Below, in pieces: positions 1 through 14,700 of a stretch of 64,000 nucleotides of DNA (position 1 is its first letter; each line of letters opens with the position of its first letter). Position numbers and translations under genes: made by a program. Origin of the DNA: Doris montereyensis (taxonomy: Eukaryota; Mollusca; Gastropoda; Nudibranchia; Dorididae); contig JAXRKP010000209.1 in assembly GCA_037039925.1 (NCBI GenBank), positions 62,501-126,500 of the forward strand. The letters are read 5' to 3'. Below the pieces are notes generated by a model. That model did not search any database, was not told where the DNA came from, and saw only the letters and a list, made by a program, of their open reading frames with translations.

Positions 1-350
1 CACCAATTTGACAGAAAATCCGAGGTCACGCTATTCATACCCAGAACTACGCACAACCATCTCCATCAACATAATAATTATGTATCGTTATCTGAAAGTT
101 TGGGAATCAGAACATGTTCTCCAGCAGTGTCCGCTCCACATATTGGAGAGAACAATAGCGATATGGTCGGACGAGGCACCTCTGGAAGAAAAGCTCTACA
201 GCCCTATGGACAGCCTGCAAAAGACTTTGCACTTCATGGAGACAATTCGCATCCTGATCTGACTCGCTGGCAGAGAGATCGAAGAGGAAGAAGAAGAAGA
301 AGAATTGACATTAAGATAGAAAGAAATAAACGAATGAATCGGATAATAAA
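1..350 (+). mobile_element. 3' end of a non-LTR retrotransposon (LINE), 5' truncated
   Basis: The frame from base 8 reads ...SEHVLQQCPLH... then ...EEKLYSPMDSLQKTL.... This matches the C-terminal tail found after the reverse transcriptase in many invertebrate LINEs (a T/S-E-H-V/I-L-x2-C-P-L box, then a D-L-Q-K/R-T box). The stop is followed by a short purine tail ending in a (GAA)n-like stretch near 283-303, typical of such elements. The reverse transcriptase itself would lie left of the window. The clade cannot be assigned from this fragment. Confidence 0.65.
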
Positions 351-666
351 AAGACCAAATATACTATAACGTCAAAAAAGGTTGCTTTTTGGACATAAAT
401 GTGTTATCTAACGCTAACGACTTAAGACATGACCATAAGATCGTTTCTCTAGAGACAAGAACTTTGTTCAAAGATTGATCTATCAACCCACTACCCTTTT
501 ATAGGTTGTTGGTTTTTTTTTCTTAATGTATCTTGTCCATCCGTTCTTTTATTTCAATAATTGTCTTGAACCAGCAGTTCACATGCGAAATTAAAGGAAA
601 ACCAACATTAGCACCATAAGTCAAACATGTATATGCATCAGCTTATTAATAAATTTGCTTCTTCAG
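351..666. other. AT-rich non-coding stretch
   Basis: No conserved reading frame, repeat or RNA gene is recognised. It serves as the intron upstream of the exon at 667 and ends in a pyrimidine tract and CAG acceptor at 654-666. Confidence 0.5.
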
Positions 667-880
667 AACACCTATTGAATTCTTCGAGACATGCACATCT
701 TTTAAAACTCCACGAGCTGATGCAATGGGTGTCCTTGACAGGCAAGGTCAGGTCAGGAGAGTTGCAACTTCCGGTATTTCCATCATCACTCCGGAAATAG
801 AAGATGTCGGGAAAGTACGCCTGCGCTATCCTATATTTCCGGTGCATTCGGAAGGCAGTACCGTCAGCAAAGAGCTGGAG
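667..880 (+). CDS. penultimate coding exon of an unrecognised gene
   Basis: An excellent acceptor (TTTGCTTCTTCAG) ends at 666 and a GTGAGT donor follows 880. With a 1-nt lead the exon is open for 71 codons. It reads TPIEFFETCTSFKTPRADAM, then GVLDRQGQVRRVATSG, and ends LRYPIFPVHSEGSTVSKELE. It is soluble, basic then acidic, with no signal or membrane segment. Earlier exons are outside the window. I do not recognise the family. The exon is far more gene-like than its surroundings, and the splice phase to the next exon agrees. Confidence 0.6.
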
Positions 881-1153
881 GTGAGTGGATTGGGTTTGTT
901 TGTTTTTTTATTACATTTTCACGTGACAATTTTAATGCAGTCTTCATGCGATGTTTAAATACAAATCAGACTACAGGCTAATCAAATTATTATTCATGAT
1001 ACAATACTCAGTTAACGATAGTTATGTCAACAACAGCTATTACGACTACTACAACAACAAAACGCAACCAAAACAACATTAACAACCAATAAATGCACGC
1101 TTTACTATCGACAATTATTCAATTTGATTTCTCAAATTTGTTGCTATCAACAG

Positions 1154-1240
1154 GCTCTCAAGGATATGGTGATGAATATGGACCGATTCAGCCATCTTTA
1201 TGAAGAGCCTCCGTGCAGTCATGATATAGATAATAGCTAA
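1154..1240 (+). CDS. terminal coding exon of the same unrecognised gene
   Basis: The acceptor CAACAG ends at 1153. The exon continues the 667-880 exon in phase 0, reads ALKDMVMNMDRFSHLYEEPP and stops at TAA (1238-1240) 29 codons in. The joined C-terminus (SKELE/ALKDMVMNMDRF) is helix-like. An AATAAA at 1263-1268 is a plausible poly(A) signal. This supports the true 3' end of a + strand gene entering from the left. Confidence 0.6.
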   Translation, partial: ALKDMVMNMDRFSHLYEEPPCSHDIDNS

Positions 1241-1262
1241 ATGCATTATATGACATACGGCA

Positions 1263-1268
1263 AATAAA
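1263..1268 (+). promoter_or_regulatory. candidate polyadenylation signal AATAAA
   Basis: AATAAA lies 23 bases after the stop codon of the unrecognised gene. Position and hexamer fit, although AT-rich DNA makes chance occurrences common. Confidence 0.4.
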
Positions 1269-1925
1269 TATAAATACATGTACTACAGAGGTCTTTATAG
1301 GAGAGCTGACACACTGGGTTTTTTCATGGAGTGTTGGCCAACAAGAGAAGCAATTCAATTTCTATGAAGTTTAAACGAATACTTTTAAATATTTCTTTTC
1401 GTTCAGACGAAGGTGAAACAAAATTAAAACTTGCCATATGAAATAAAATGGACAAAACAAAAGAAGAGAAGCACAAACACCATATTATATAAATAATAAG
1501 CAAAAGGCAAACAATAACATACATTAAATAAAAAGAAGAATTAAATCAAATTGTTTTCGATTAAAAAAATAGAAAATCATAACACTCAAGCAATCAAACA
1601 CGTAAAATGTATAACAACTGATATTAAAGATTACTCATTTATTGGTTTATCAACTGTGACGCGATTCGTTTTTTTTGTTCATAAAGGTGTTACTGATAAG
1701 TGGGATGAGAGTAGGAGATTGTGTTATGTTTTGCAAAGATGTGTTTACTGAAATAAATTAAAATTAATCGTGCCTAGAGCTATTTGTATCGTTCTTCAAT
1801 CGATTGTTCTACTCTGAATCGCCCTGTCGTCTTAAAAACGTACATCAATACTTAAATTCCATGACTTCACGTCTTACGATACCACTATCCATGACGTGGA
1901 GCCTGTTGACTGCCTTTATATAGAC
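1269..1925. other. AT-rich intergenic DNA
   Basis: Nothing recognised. The short ORFs here are not gene-like in composition and have no splice context. Confidence 0.4.
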
Positions 1926-2098
1926 AGAAGAAGAAGAAGAAGAAGAAGAAGAAGAAGAAGAAGAAGAAGAAGAAGAAGAAGAAGAAGAAGAAGAAGAAGA
2001 AGAAGAAGAAGAAGAAGAAGAAGAAGAAGAAGAAGAAGAAGAAGAAGAAGAAGAAGAAGAAGAAGAAGAAGAAGAAGAAGAAGAAGAAGAAGAAGAAG

Positions 2099-2131
<33 letters not shown>

Positions 2132-2172
2132 AACAACAATAACAACAACAACAACAAGGAGAAGGAGAAGAA
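1926..2172. repeat. (GAA)n then (CAA)n then GGA/GAA trinucleotide tract
   Basis: About 58 uninterrupted AGA/GAA units run to 2100. They pass directly into CAA units with AATAAC interruptions (2101-2155) and a short GGAGAA tail. A pure purine strand of this length can form triplex (H-DNA). ORFs in all frames are homopolymeric repeat translations, not genes. Confidence 0.95.
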
Positions 2173-2419
2173 GACCGACGACGACGACAACAAAAGCAGG
2201 CTTGTACTCGACTTGATTTCATCGTTCATTTTTTCTTATATCTGTTTATTCCATTCAACCACTTTCTCAAGTCTGTGCCATCAGCATCATAAGTCTATAT
2301 TATTGAACTGACATGACGTGTGTGCCAGTTGCAACAACCCACTGACCGTGCCTTTCACCTATTTATTTGATGTGATTTTACACACATCCACAACTATAAG
2401 GTGATATCCCGGTTTTGGG

Positions 2420-2805
2420 TAGAATTATGAAAACAATTTTGCATGAATTGAACAGGAAACAGCCAAGGGATATTTAACGTCCACAGAGCATTTTGATCTG
2501 CACACGATACTCCTTTTTGCCACCCGGCTTTGATGGGACTAGGTGTTTATCCAACTACAGGGACCCGGAATTGAAAAACCAAGTCTTTCTTTAAAACGCG
2601 GTGCCCACCCACCCCCTCCCTCCTCAAAGATTTAATACACGTGATCCACCTCATACACACACACACTAAATGCTAAATGTTTGACACAAAAACTCGAGAA
2701 AATGGTTTCAACCTGTTTCAACCTGTCGGGACACGAACCCAATACCTTTTGGTTAAGATGCAATCACCATACCTCTGAACCACCGTGTTCCCCAGCTTTG
2801 AATCG
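2420..2805 (-). mobile_element. probable tRNA-derived SINE
   Basis: On the minus strand 2730-2800 has a tRNA-like head: GTGGTTCAGAGG as A box and GGGTTCGTGTCCC as B box. The body toward 2420 includes CTACAGGGACCCGG. No target duplication was identified, so the ends are approximate. Confidence 0.4.
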
Positions 2806-3338
2806 CTTACACAAGCGGGGAGCAGTATCAAAATCTTTCTTCGTTTTGATTTTAATCTCGTCACCAGCTGTCAAACCCGCGATCAAAATGATAACTGGTC
2901 TACACACATATTTTTTGTTGGTTTGTTTAAGAATTTGTTGTTGTTGTCGTTATTGCCATGTTTTAAAAGTTGTTTTTATAATTATTTTGTTTGGAATCTA
3001 GCTTTCACAATCCTCCAGATTGTCAAAAGGATCTCGCAAGTACACATGTTCACATGACCTCCGAGTTTGTCCCTCAATCAACAGTGTCTGCTTAAAACAT
3101 CCATCCTTTATGTGATAGGATAGTGGCTGCATCTGAAATATAAACTCCGAATGTGATTTGAATGTCCACTCCGGGTAGCGTTTAGTCAGCATGGCGAACT
3201 AGGATCTTGCTGTGTCTAACTTTTTCATTGATTGAAAACCAATCCTTTCTTTAATAAACACGGTGTCCACCCTCCTGCCCCATCCCCCACAAAAGATTTA
3301 ATACACTTGATCCACCACACACACACACACACTAAATG
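2576..3338. repeat. pair of direct repeats of about 100 bp (2576-2671 and 3236-3338)
   Basis: Both copies run AACCAA..CTTTCTTT, a CGGTGYCCACC motif, a C-rich run, AGATTTAATACACNTGATCC and (CA)n, and end in CTAAATGCTA. They differ by small indels, so this is an old duplication or two copies of one dispersed element. No coding is seen between them. Confidence 0.6.
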
Positions 3339-3550
3339 CTACGGAATTCGAATTTTTTCCTTCTCGCTTGCTAGGCAAGAATTGTAATTCAAGAGCCAAT
3401 CGGACTCCTCAAGTAATGCTAACATGGTACTCTGACCTTTAGAATATTACAGTAAACCTTCTTGTTACTTTGGCTCTTCTTCGAAAATCTGACATAAGGC
3501 CCAACATTTTTACAGCCAGAGAACCGTTACTCCCCCCCGCGTCCTCTCAA

Positions 3551-3645
3551 CACAAACACACACACACACACACATACATACACACACATACACATACATA
3601 CACACACCCTTAATTAAACCCCCCCAAAAAAAAAAAAAAAAAACG
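3551..3645. repeat. (CA)n/(CATA)n and oligo(A) stretch
   Basis: Alternating CA dinucleotides with CATA variants are followed by CCCCCC and a run of about 18 A. Simple repeat. The flanking 3646-4310 shows nothing recognisable. Confidence 0.8.
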
Positions 3646-4315
3646 AAACACAGAAAAAATACAAACAACAAAAACTAAACATGAATCAAACGAAAACCGA
3701 AAGCCAAAGCCGAAATAAATCATAATAAAAACGAACAGGCAACAAGACATGACGGAACAATACGAGATCTATGTACTATAAATAGTAACACACTCTTCGT
3801 GGTTTTCACTTTGTAGCTGAGGTCGTTGGATACAACAAATATTTAAAAAGGTACCTTACCACTAGGAATACATAAATGTTGTTACGACGGTGAAAAGTCG
3901 CAAACTGGGAAAGTCAACATTTAGGATATTTTGAGAAAATCAAAGAAAAATATAAATGATGCTGAGCAATTTAATCTATTTTCACAGACATACAGGTTTG
4001 CAAGTGTCAAACGCTAGACCCAATAGGAATACACGGATTGCTCATATAATTATTATATGGCTTTCTACTGATTCTTGTGCCTCGGAATCCTAGCTAAACG
4101 AAGCATAAGGGCTTCCTAATGTTAAAAAAGCGAGAGAGAGAAAAAGGTGTTACTAATTTTAGACTTACACGTACACCATTTGTGATTTCCATTTCAAAAA
4201 CTTTACGAAAGGAGATAATCATTAGCACTTGCAACTACATCACTCAGATAATGTTTCTTTAGTTTTGATGACCCGATTATATTTAAGAAATACGAACATA
4301 CAAACAAAACAATAC

Positions 4316-4876
4316 ATACATACATACATACATACATACATACATACAATACATACATACATACATACATACATACAATACAAACATACATACATACATA
4401 CATACATACATACATACATACATAACATACGTATGTACATACATACATACAATACATACAATACAATACAATACAATACAATACAACACAATACAATACA
4501 ATACAATACAATACAAACATACATATATACATGCATACATACATATATACATACATATGTACATACATACATACATACACACACACATACATACATACAT
4601 ACAATACAAACATACATACATACATAATTACATAGTACGTACGTATATACATTACATACATACATACAAACATGCTTACATAATACATACAATACAATAC
4701 AATTCAAACATACATATGTACATACATATATACATACATACACACGCATACATGCATGGATACTTGTGTGCATATATACATACATACATACATACATACA
4801 TACATACATACATACATACATACATACATACATACATACATACATACATACATACATACATACATACATACATACA
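4316..4876. repeat. (CATA)n tetranucleotide array with CAATA variants
   Basis: Imperfect CATA units are interspersed with an AATAC pentamer sub-array (about 4444-4516). A nearly pure CATA block runs from about 4777 to 4876. Long MYVC or YIHT readings on both strands are translations of the repeat and are not genes. Confidence 0.95.
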
Positions 4877-5780
4877 TTCATAAACACATTATATTAGATT
4901 AAATAGAATGAAGATAGAAAGGGGAATAAAGCAAATGGATTCACAAATATATAATTTCACAAATTAATTGATTAACAGAAAAACTCAATACGTTTTAATA
5001 TAGGAATGTATATACAAGAAAATCAAAATATAATCTCTATCGAGCAGTTATAATATATTTCCTGTTTATTTTGATATTAGTTGTTTGAAAAGCTAAAAAC
5101 ATAATAATCAAGAAATAAAATAAAATTATCTCCGCTTGGATGAAAACAACGCAGAAACGACCATTTTGAAAGTCGTGTGCAACTCTCCTGTGTGGGACTT
5201 GAACTTGAACGTGACCTTGACTGTTTGAGTTTGTTGTCTGGGCAACTGCATGGTGTCGTTCCTCACAAGATGGCGCCTAGACGAGATGCACAGACGATTC
5301 TTGCGAATCTGTGCACAACGCCTACGCAACATTCATGAAGTGCATCTCAGCATTGGACGTTGACACAGTCAAACATAATAGTCTTTCTCCCTGACTTGAA
5401 GCATTCTTGCTCAATGACGTGACCCTGTTAGGTACACATGAAACAGACAATTGTAAAGCAAGCAAAAGGAAATATACCCCATACATGAAACAATAGTGTG
5501 AATAAGTAAATAAAATAAAAAATGTTCTTGGTGCGGAAAACCCCCATTTGATCGTTATCCATTTATGTTTATCAAAGTCTGTATTCCTGGTATTGGGTGC
5601 CGTATGGCTTTTGAACTTAACTCAAATTGTCATTTTAATCTCTAAGGTGCCTTTGTCACCAATCACGTGATTGAACTTTCTTCCATCTCGTGTGTAGAAG
5701 AAAATGCGACATCGTCAACTACCGCACCACGGATCAAATACAAGGCATCAACATCAAAAGGCATATCCCTATTCACAATC
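4877..5780. other. non-coding stretch
   Basis: No conserved coding frame or element is recognised between the CATA and CT arrays. A minus-strand frame at 5126-5332 has no supporting features. Confidence 0.35.
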
Positions 5781-5782
5781 AG

Positions 5783-5902
<120 letters not shown>

Positions 5903-6273
5903 ATTCCTTTCAAAGTTATGGACACACCACAGTCACAATGCTCAATCAAGGCTGGATTAAGTGAAACGACACGCTCAGGTAAAAATAAAAGGGGAGGGGA
6001 GTGGAGGAGGGGGATTTAAAACATTACAACGTCTGATTTGAATTGTAAACGGTGGTAAAAACCCAGGTCGCTCTCTAGTGATGTACAGCTGGACCTTGAC
6101 ATACCTATGATTAGGGGTTAGAGTTATAAAAAGCTTAGTGCTAGGATTGGCTCATTACGATTTTTAAGGATAGAGGAAGAAAGATTATGACGTCATCGAC
6201 GTATTGTCAATGAAGTGTCTGAGCTGGTATGACACACAATAGTAGGTTATAAGCTTCGGTACTGTTGAGAGAT

Positions 6274-6398
<125 letters not shown>

Positions 6399-6591
6399 GA
6401 GAGAGAGAAGAGAGAGTATGCATGAAAGAAAGAGAGAGAAAGAGCGAGAGGGAGGGAAGGAGAAAGAGAGAGCGGAGAGCTATTTCTTGTGAGAACATTC
6501 ACAAGCTTCTTTCTCTCTGTGTCGGTCTCTCCCTGTCTTTGTATCTATCTCTGCCTATCTCTTCCTCTCTGACTGTCTGTCTGTCTGTCTG

Positions 6592-6754
<163 letters not shown>

Positions 6755-6843
6755 CTCCCTATGTGTCTCTCTGTTTGTATCTGTGACTGTCTGCGTACAA
6801 TGTCTATCTGAAACATGCCTGTCCGTCTGTCAATCTTTGTCTA

Positions 6844-6892
<49 letters not shown>

Positions 6893-7125
6893 ATCTCTCT
6901 CTCTCTATCCATTATCTCTCTCATTCTCTTATCTATGTATGTCTCTATGTATATATTGTATTCCATTCTTATTCTGTCTGTATCTGTCTGTCTGTCTGTC
7001 TGCCTGTTCTCTTTGAAAACTCTATGTCTTCTTATTTCTATCTCTCTCTATCTATCTATCTCTGATTAAATATTCATCTATCTATTTATCTATCTATTAT
7101 CTATCTCTATCTATTATCTATCTAT
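6844..7125. repeat. (CTGT)n and (CTAT)n tetranucleotide runs
   Basis: Continuation of the simple-repeat cluster, with CTGT near 6844-6890 and 6975-7003 and CTAT near 7040-7125. It grades into ATT-rich DNA and GATGAT runs by 7250. Confidence 0.85.
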
Positions 7126-7259
7126 CAATCATTATTATTCTTATTTTTATTATTATCTCCCGTCTATTTATTCTTCTGATGATGTTTCTCTGATCCTCGT
7201 CATCTTTTTACGATCCATGATGATGATCTCCTGATGATGATGATAAATGATGATCAATA

Positions 7260-8800
7260 AATTATTATCTTGACAAAACAGCAATAGTTCAAAGTATTAT
7301 AGATTATTTCAACCATCATTTTTGTATAAGTCATTATTTTATCAAATTATGAATTTGTCATTAGTATTATCATAGATTATGTAAATTATTAGGGTCTTCT
7401 TAGACATCTGAAATTATTTCTATCATTATATTATAGAGTCATAGGTTATTATAAGCACTTCTTAGAGTATGTTTAAGGCTTACACGCTGACAAGTTACAG
7501 TTTTCACCACATATGAAGACGAACAAAAACGATAACAAAAATAAAGGCGATTAAAATCAAATGAATGAAAGGATATTAATGAATGAATAAATGATGGAAG
7601 TTCGAATAATGCTTCAGATAAGAAAGAAAGACAGACATTAGAGATTGAAAGAAGAAATTAAGAAAAAGACTAGGAAAGGAGTTATATCAACATTAAAATT
7701 TAGTGGCATGCGTCATCTTGTGGAATTATGTATTATCTTTCAGAGTTAACAGCGGTGAAGATTTGTAAACCTTTTGTAATACGTAAAAATTTGGCATGAA
7801 AAAAATATTGTTTTTGACTCTGAACATCAAAAGAAGATTTGACATTCAGAATAGAACGTGGCTTCGAATGATAAGAGTATCCCATTGTCATAATTTTAAA
7901 GCAAACACAAGAAGTTCTCGTGAAGAGAAAAAAAAGAGAGAAGGTTTTCTTTCCCTTCACCATCTTTCATGACCACACCAGAAAACTTTCTCTGGAGTAT
8001 TAGCGACATCAAGAATAATAATACACATGAAAGTTAAAACAAAATTCTTTCAACACTGTTACAATCCACACATTGGAGAGCTAATTCCGGTGTTAGAAGA
8101 ATTTTATTCTTATTATTGCTAGTACCCATTTGCAAGAAGGTTATTAGAAGAATTAGAATGTAAAGAAGAATTGTCCTCAAAGGAGTACACCATTAGGGTT
8201 AGCCTAGAAGAATCCAGAACTTTCACCATTCCACGAAAGATGATAAGACCTCTAGGCCACTTATTACGTCATCAAGACAGTGTTATAAACAGATTAGTGT
8301 TTGGCTGAGTCGCCGGTAAACAGCTATCATTTTGCTTTGATTATTAGAAAGAATTTTCTCATGCTTCCATTTGTGAGGAAACAATTCAAGCAAATGAATA
8401 AATCATTGAATTCTTAATGCTGCGTCACGTTTTGAACATGGGGTCATAAGTGTTTTCATCTCCCTCAATGCTAGATGTTAATAAATATAAATATATGAAA
8501 ATAGAATAACAATTTATTTTTTTACATCGACAGCAAAGAAGTTAAGAAAAAAATATGGACCAAAAGAAACAACCTTTTTAATATCACCATAAATGGATTA
8601 TGATCAAATGGACACACAGCCGCTAAGGACCTAAAATGGGTAAACTAAAGAATCAAAACTTCAAGATTTTTACTTGATTTAAAGAAAGGTTCTCAGTCAG
8701 ATGTCTAAATTGCATTAGGTATTTCAAAAATTTTCCTCATCTACTAAATCATAAACAGCAAAATTGGATCGTAATTAAAGATCGCCTTATTAAATGTAAA
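7260..8800. other. AT-rich non-coding DNA
   Basis: No coding frame with splice support and no recognisable element. The only long-ish frame (minus, 7733-7963) is not gene-like. Confidence 0.4.
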
Positions 8801-8802
8801 TC

Positions 8803-8930
8803 AGGCAATCAGTCAATCAACCAATCAGGGACAACCAATTTTCAATCAACCATTCAAGATCAATGATACAATCAGTCAATCAACCAATCAGTCAATCAAC
8901 CAATCAGTCAATCAACCAATCAGTTAAAAT
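8803..8930. repeat. short minisatellite, 16-bp unit AATCAGTCAATCAACC
   Basis: About five to six units, the central ones near perfect and the outer ones degenerate (AATCAGGGACAACC). Unit boundaries are visible by eye. Confidence 0.8.
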
Positions 8931-9190
8931 CTAAACAGATGATTGATAAATTTATCTTTGCATTAGTGTTATCTATCAATTTATTTTTCGAGTATATCTG
9001 GTAATCTTCATACTTGATATCGGCAATTTGACACGCATTATTGAAATATATTTCATCACACATGTTTATACATCATGTCAACATTCCTATTTGTCAGAGG
9101 GCGTTTTATTTTTAACATTTCAAATACAATATTGGATCCACGACTGAGAGAATAATTAAGAACATGAATTACAGCAGCATAACATTGGAC

Positions 9191-10187
<997 letters not shown>

Positions 10188-10249
10188 CTAGCAATTATTG
10201 CAGCAGCAGAATTTGAAAGCAACACGCGTAAACAACTTAGTAGAGCAGC

Positions 10250-10640
<391 letters not shown>

Positions 10641-12720
10641 GCGTTGCAGCTTAACAATATTAGATATTCAGCAGTTTTTCATTGTATTTTTCTGTCAGTC
10701 TGTCTGTCAGTCAGTCTGTCTCAAGTGAGCAGCAGCAGCTCCAGCAGAGCATTTTCTAAACATTTAAATTAGAAGCAATTGATTCTGGTTTGTTTTTGTT
10801 TCTTAGCAAGAAGTGTTTAATTGCTTATATAAAATTTTGATCAGTACCTTTGTCTGTCTAGAAGTCTGTCTATCTATCTAGCTATCTAGCATTTATGTCT
10901 GTCTGTCTGTCTGTCTGTCTGTCTTCTTCATACTATCTTATCTAACCCACATTCTGCTTGCCTGCAATACTATTCCTATATTTATATATTAGTTATCAGA
11001 GTGGAACAGATTCCAGCGTAACCATGACTTCCCACAAAGATAAAGTTTTGACATGAGAAAAGAAGAGAAGAGATTTCAGAAGACACTGCATGTTTAAGCT
11101 ACAAAGAAAAAGACAGAGAGAAGTCAGCTGCAACAAAGATAGCAAGTTTGTAGCTACACAGAAAAGACACTGCATGTTTGTAGCACTAAGACACAGAAGA
11201 ATAGGTGCAGCAGATAGATAATACAAAAGATACAGCAGTTGGTAGCATAATAGATAGATTATTCATGATAGTAGCAGCAGACAAAAGATACTGCATGTTA
11301 ATATTGTCCAAAGACATGCATCATTTGTAGCTAGACAAAATGTGATGAGGCAACCTTTGATGTACTACATACAAAAGATACTGCATGTTTGATAGCTATT
11401 TTTTATCATACTAGATAATTTATACATGTCCCTTGTAGAATTACAAAAGAACTGCATGTTACAAGACAACAGCTGCATGTGCTGATTGATATGATGAACA
11501 TACATTTACACTTCTGAATAATTATTACCCTAAAACAAATAGACAGACACAGTATATATTCATAATAATGATGATTTATCAAAGAACAAAGTAGAACAGA
11601 AAATTGATTTTAATAGATAGAAAAGATCAGCAGAAGATAATCACAGTTTAAATATGTACATCTTAATAGAGACAAGAATAGTTCAACTTAGAATCATGAG
11701 ATGATCTTTTGAGTTGCATCACAATATTGGATGTTTGTTGTATAATCATAGCGCCATAATTGAAAATCTAGCTGGTTAGAATTACAAATGGGAAAGACAT
11801 TTGATGCTGTCTGATATGAGAAGGAATATGTTATTCAATGGTACAATCATCTTTGTTCATTCAAAGATGTCTGCTCTCTCTCTTATTTCTCTCTCTGATC
11901 AAATCTCCTTCAAAATCGAGGACTATCTAAAATCTAAGATCTCTACTAAATTTCATCTAAGTATATAGATCTCTATTCTGGTTCACATGGTATCGAAAGA
12001 TCTAGACTCTCTCTGATCGATTACCATCCCTCTCTCTGGTCATCAATGATGCTATTAAATCTCTAAGATCTCTCTATCCTCGACTAAAGTATCTCTCTCT
12101 ATCTCTCTGTCTCGTTCTATGGAATGTCGAAACTGGTATCGACTTTCTTTTCATGTTGCATCATCAGATCTATCTCTACAATTAAACTAAAACATCCTGA
12201 TTGAATTGTCCACCAAGGGAAACGGACTAGTCTCCATTCCTGTGACAATTATCTATCTCTCTATCTCTAATTATTTTTTCTCTCTCTCTCTCTCATGTTT
12301 GTCTCAGGGTTGAATGAATGATTTTAGAAAACAATTTAAAGAAATGTGGTTCTGCAAGATAAACTTCTTGAAGTATAAGTTGTACCAAACGGGGGTTGAC
12401 TAAATATCAGAAAAACAGGAATTTACAAGCACATGTACAATTACATAACATAGTGTATTAATAAACATAGATACATCTCTTGTATTATGTGTCAATCTGT
12501 TTATCTGTATTGCCCTAAACGTTTAATGTGTTTTAAAATGTAAAAAAGTACAGTTATGTCATGCCTGTTCCAGAGTGACATGATTAAAAGAAACATTTTA
12601 TGTATTGGGTTGTTTTGAGTTTTGTAAGGTTTTTTTATATGTCAGAATGTAGCCAGTTCTCATGATCTTCTTCATATGTTTTAACGTCATTGATAGTTGC
12701 ACCAATTTATTCGAATGTTT
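10641..12720. other. low-complexity non-coding DNA
   Basis: Short CTGT runs (10695-10720, 10900-10925) are followed by sequence that recycles short words such as ATACTGCATGTT and TAGATAGA, and then ATCTCT words (11870-12290). No coding support. Confidence 0.4.
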
Positions 12721-12736
12721 GAATATGTCAGATATA

Positions 12737-12795
12737 TTATTATTATTATTATTATTATTATGATTACAATTATTATTATTATTAAATTATTATTA

Positions 12796-12830
<35 letters not shown>

Positions 12831-12932
12831 ATTGTTTTATCTATATCCAATGCCAGTAAACGTTGAATGAAAAATCGTGGTTTTTTCATAACAACAACTT
12901 TAACAAAAAACAAAAAAAGTAGTAGTAGTAGT

Positions 12933-12974
<42 letters not shown>

Positions 12975-12977
12975 TTA
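12737..12977. repeat. (ATT)n and (AGT)n trinucleotide runs
   Basis: ATT units at about 12737-12830, then AGT units at about 12918-12975. Simple repeats bordering the minisatellite-like region that starts near 13020. Confidence 0.85.
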
Positions 12978-13019
12978 AGTGTAGTAGTAGTAGTAGTATT
13001 AGAAGTAGTTTAAATAATA

Positions 13020-14700
13020 ACAGTAGTAGTAGTAATAGTTTTAGTAGTAGTAGTAGTAGTAGTAGTGGTAGTGGTTGTGATAGCAGTGCATAGTGGTGGT
13101 AGTGGTGGTTGTGATGGCAGTAATAGTGGTGGTTGTGATAGCGGTAATAGTGGTGGTTGTGATAGCAGTAATAGTGGTGGTACAGGTGGTAGTGATAGCA
13201 GTAATAGTGGTGGTTGTCGCATAGCGATAATAGATGTCATTGGTTGTGATAGCAGTAATAGTGGTGAATATTTGGTTGTGATAGCGCAAATAGTGGTAAA
13301 ACCATAGTACAGTAGTAGTCATGGTGGTAGTGGTGGTTGTGATAGCAGTAATATATGGTGGTTGTGATAGCAGTAATAGTGGTGGTGTGATAGCAGTAAT
13401 AGTCAATAATAATGATGGCAGTAATAGTGGTGGTGTGATAGCAGTAATAGAAAAAACAGAATTGTGATAGCAGTAATAGTGATGGTTGTGATGACAAAGT
13501 AACAGTGATAATGATAGTAGTAATAGTGCATGGTTGATACTTTACAGTAATAGTGATGGTTGTGATGATAGTAATACAGATGGTTGTGATGACAGATTGT
13601 ATAGTGATGGTTGTGATGACAGATAATCTCATGATGGTTAATAATACAGTAATAAGACCATAGATAGGACATACAGTGAAAACAGATTACAGTAATGATC
13701 AACAGAACATGATGACAGTAATAGTGATGGTTCTGATGACATAATAGATGGTTTGATGACAGATATAGACGAAGTTGTGATGACAGTAATAGTGGTGATT
13801 TGATGACAAGTAATAGTGACAGTTTGTGATGGGGTAATAGTGATGTTCAAATATAAAGTAATAGTACATGTTGGATGTCAATTAATAGAACATTGATAGA
13901 ACAATAACATGGTAGGAATGAGTAATAGTAAAGAAAAGAACAATAATGAGTGGCTACTTTAGAAGAAGCAAAAAGTGGTAATTGTGAAAGAAAATAATAG
14001 TGATGACAGAATGATAAAAATAGTTATGATAATAGAAGTTGTGATAGCAAGCAAAGAGTGAGAAGCATTAGATATCGATAGATTAGACTTTAGGCACGGA
14101 GATAGATGAGGTCCACGAATAGAATACTTCAAGAAGCTGACAACAGATAATGGAAGTGAAGACACATAATGAGTGATTGGTTGATATGACAAAGAAGAAT
14201 AGTACAAGAAGATAGCAGTAAACTGGTCAGATAGTGGTGATTATTGATACAGTAATACTGGTAGATGAAGCAGTAATATGAGAAAATAAATTGTGATAGC
14301 AGTAATAGTGGTCGTTAGATGGTTATGATAGATAGATAGTAGTGATCCCTTGTAGATTATAATAATAGACCATCGATAGATAATCTAATAGTGGTGGTTA
14401 TGATAGCAGTAATAGTCTTTTGTCGATATGGTTTATTGATGATTAAAAAGATAGTGGTGGAAAGTGTGATAGCATAATATGGTCGATAGTGGTGGTTGTG
14501 ATAGCAGTAATAGTGGTCGTAGTGGTGGTTGTGATAGTGGTCGTATTGGTGGTTGCAATAGTAAAAGCTTAAATAGTGATAGCAGATATATAATAGTGAA
14601 GTCGTATTGGTGGTTGTGATAGCAGTAACAGTGGTGGTTGTGATAGTAGTAATAGAAGTGGTTGTGAGAGAGTAATAGTGAAGTGAATGTGATAGAGCAA
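13020..14700. repeat. degenerate array of GTGGTTGTGATAGCAGTAATA-type units
   Basis: Units contain GGTGGTTGTGATAGCAGTAATAGT, clear up to about 13400 and again at 14470-14660, but heavily corrupted between. The same unit reappears cleanly at 17947-18690. Conceptual translations are VVV or TTT strings without meaning. Confidence 0.8.
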
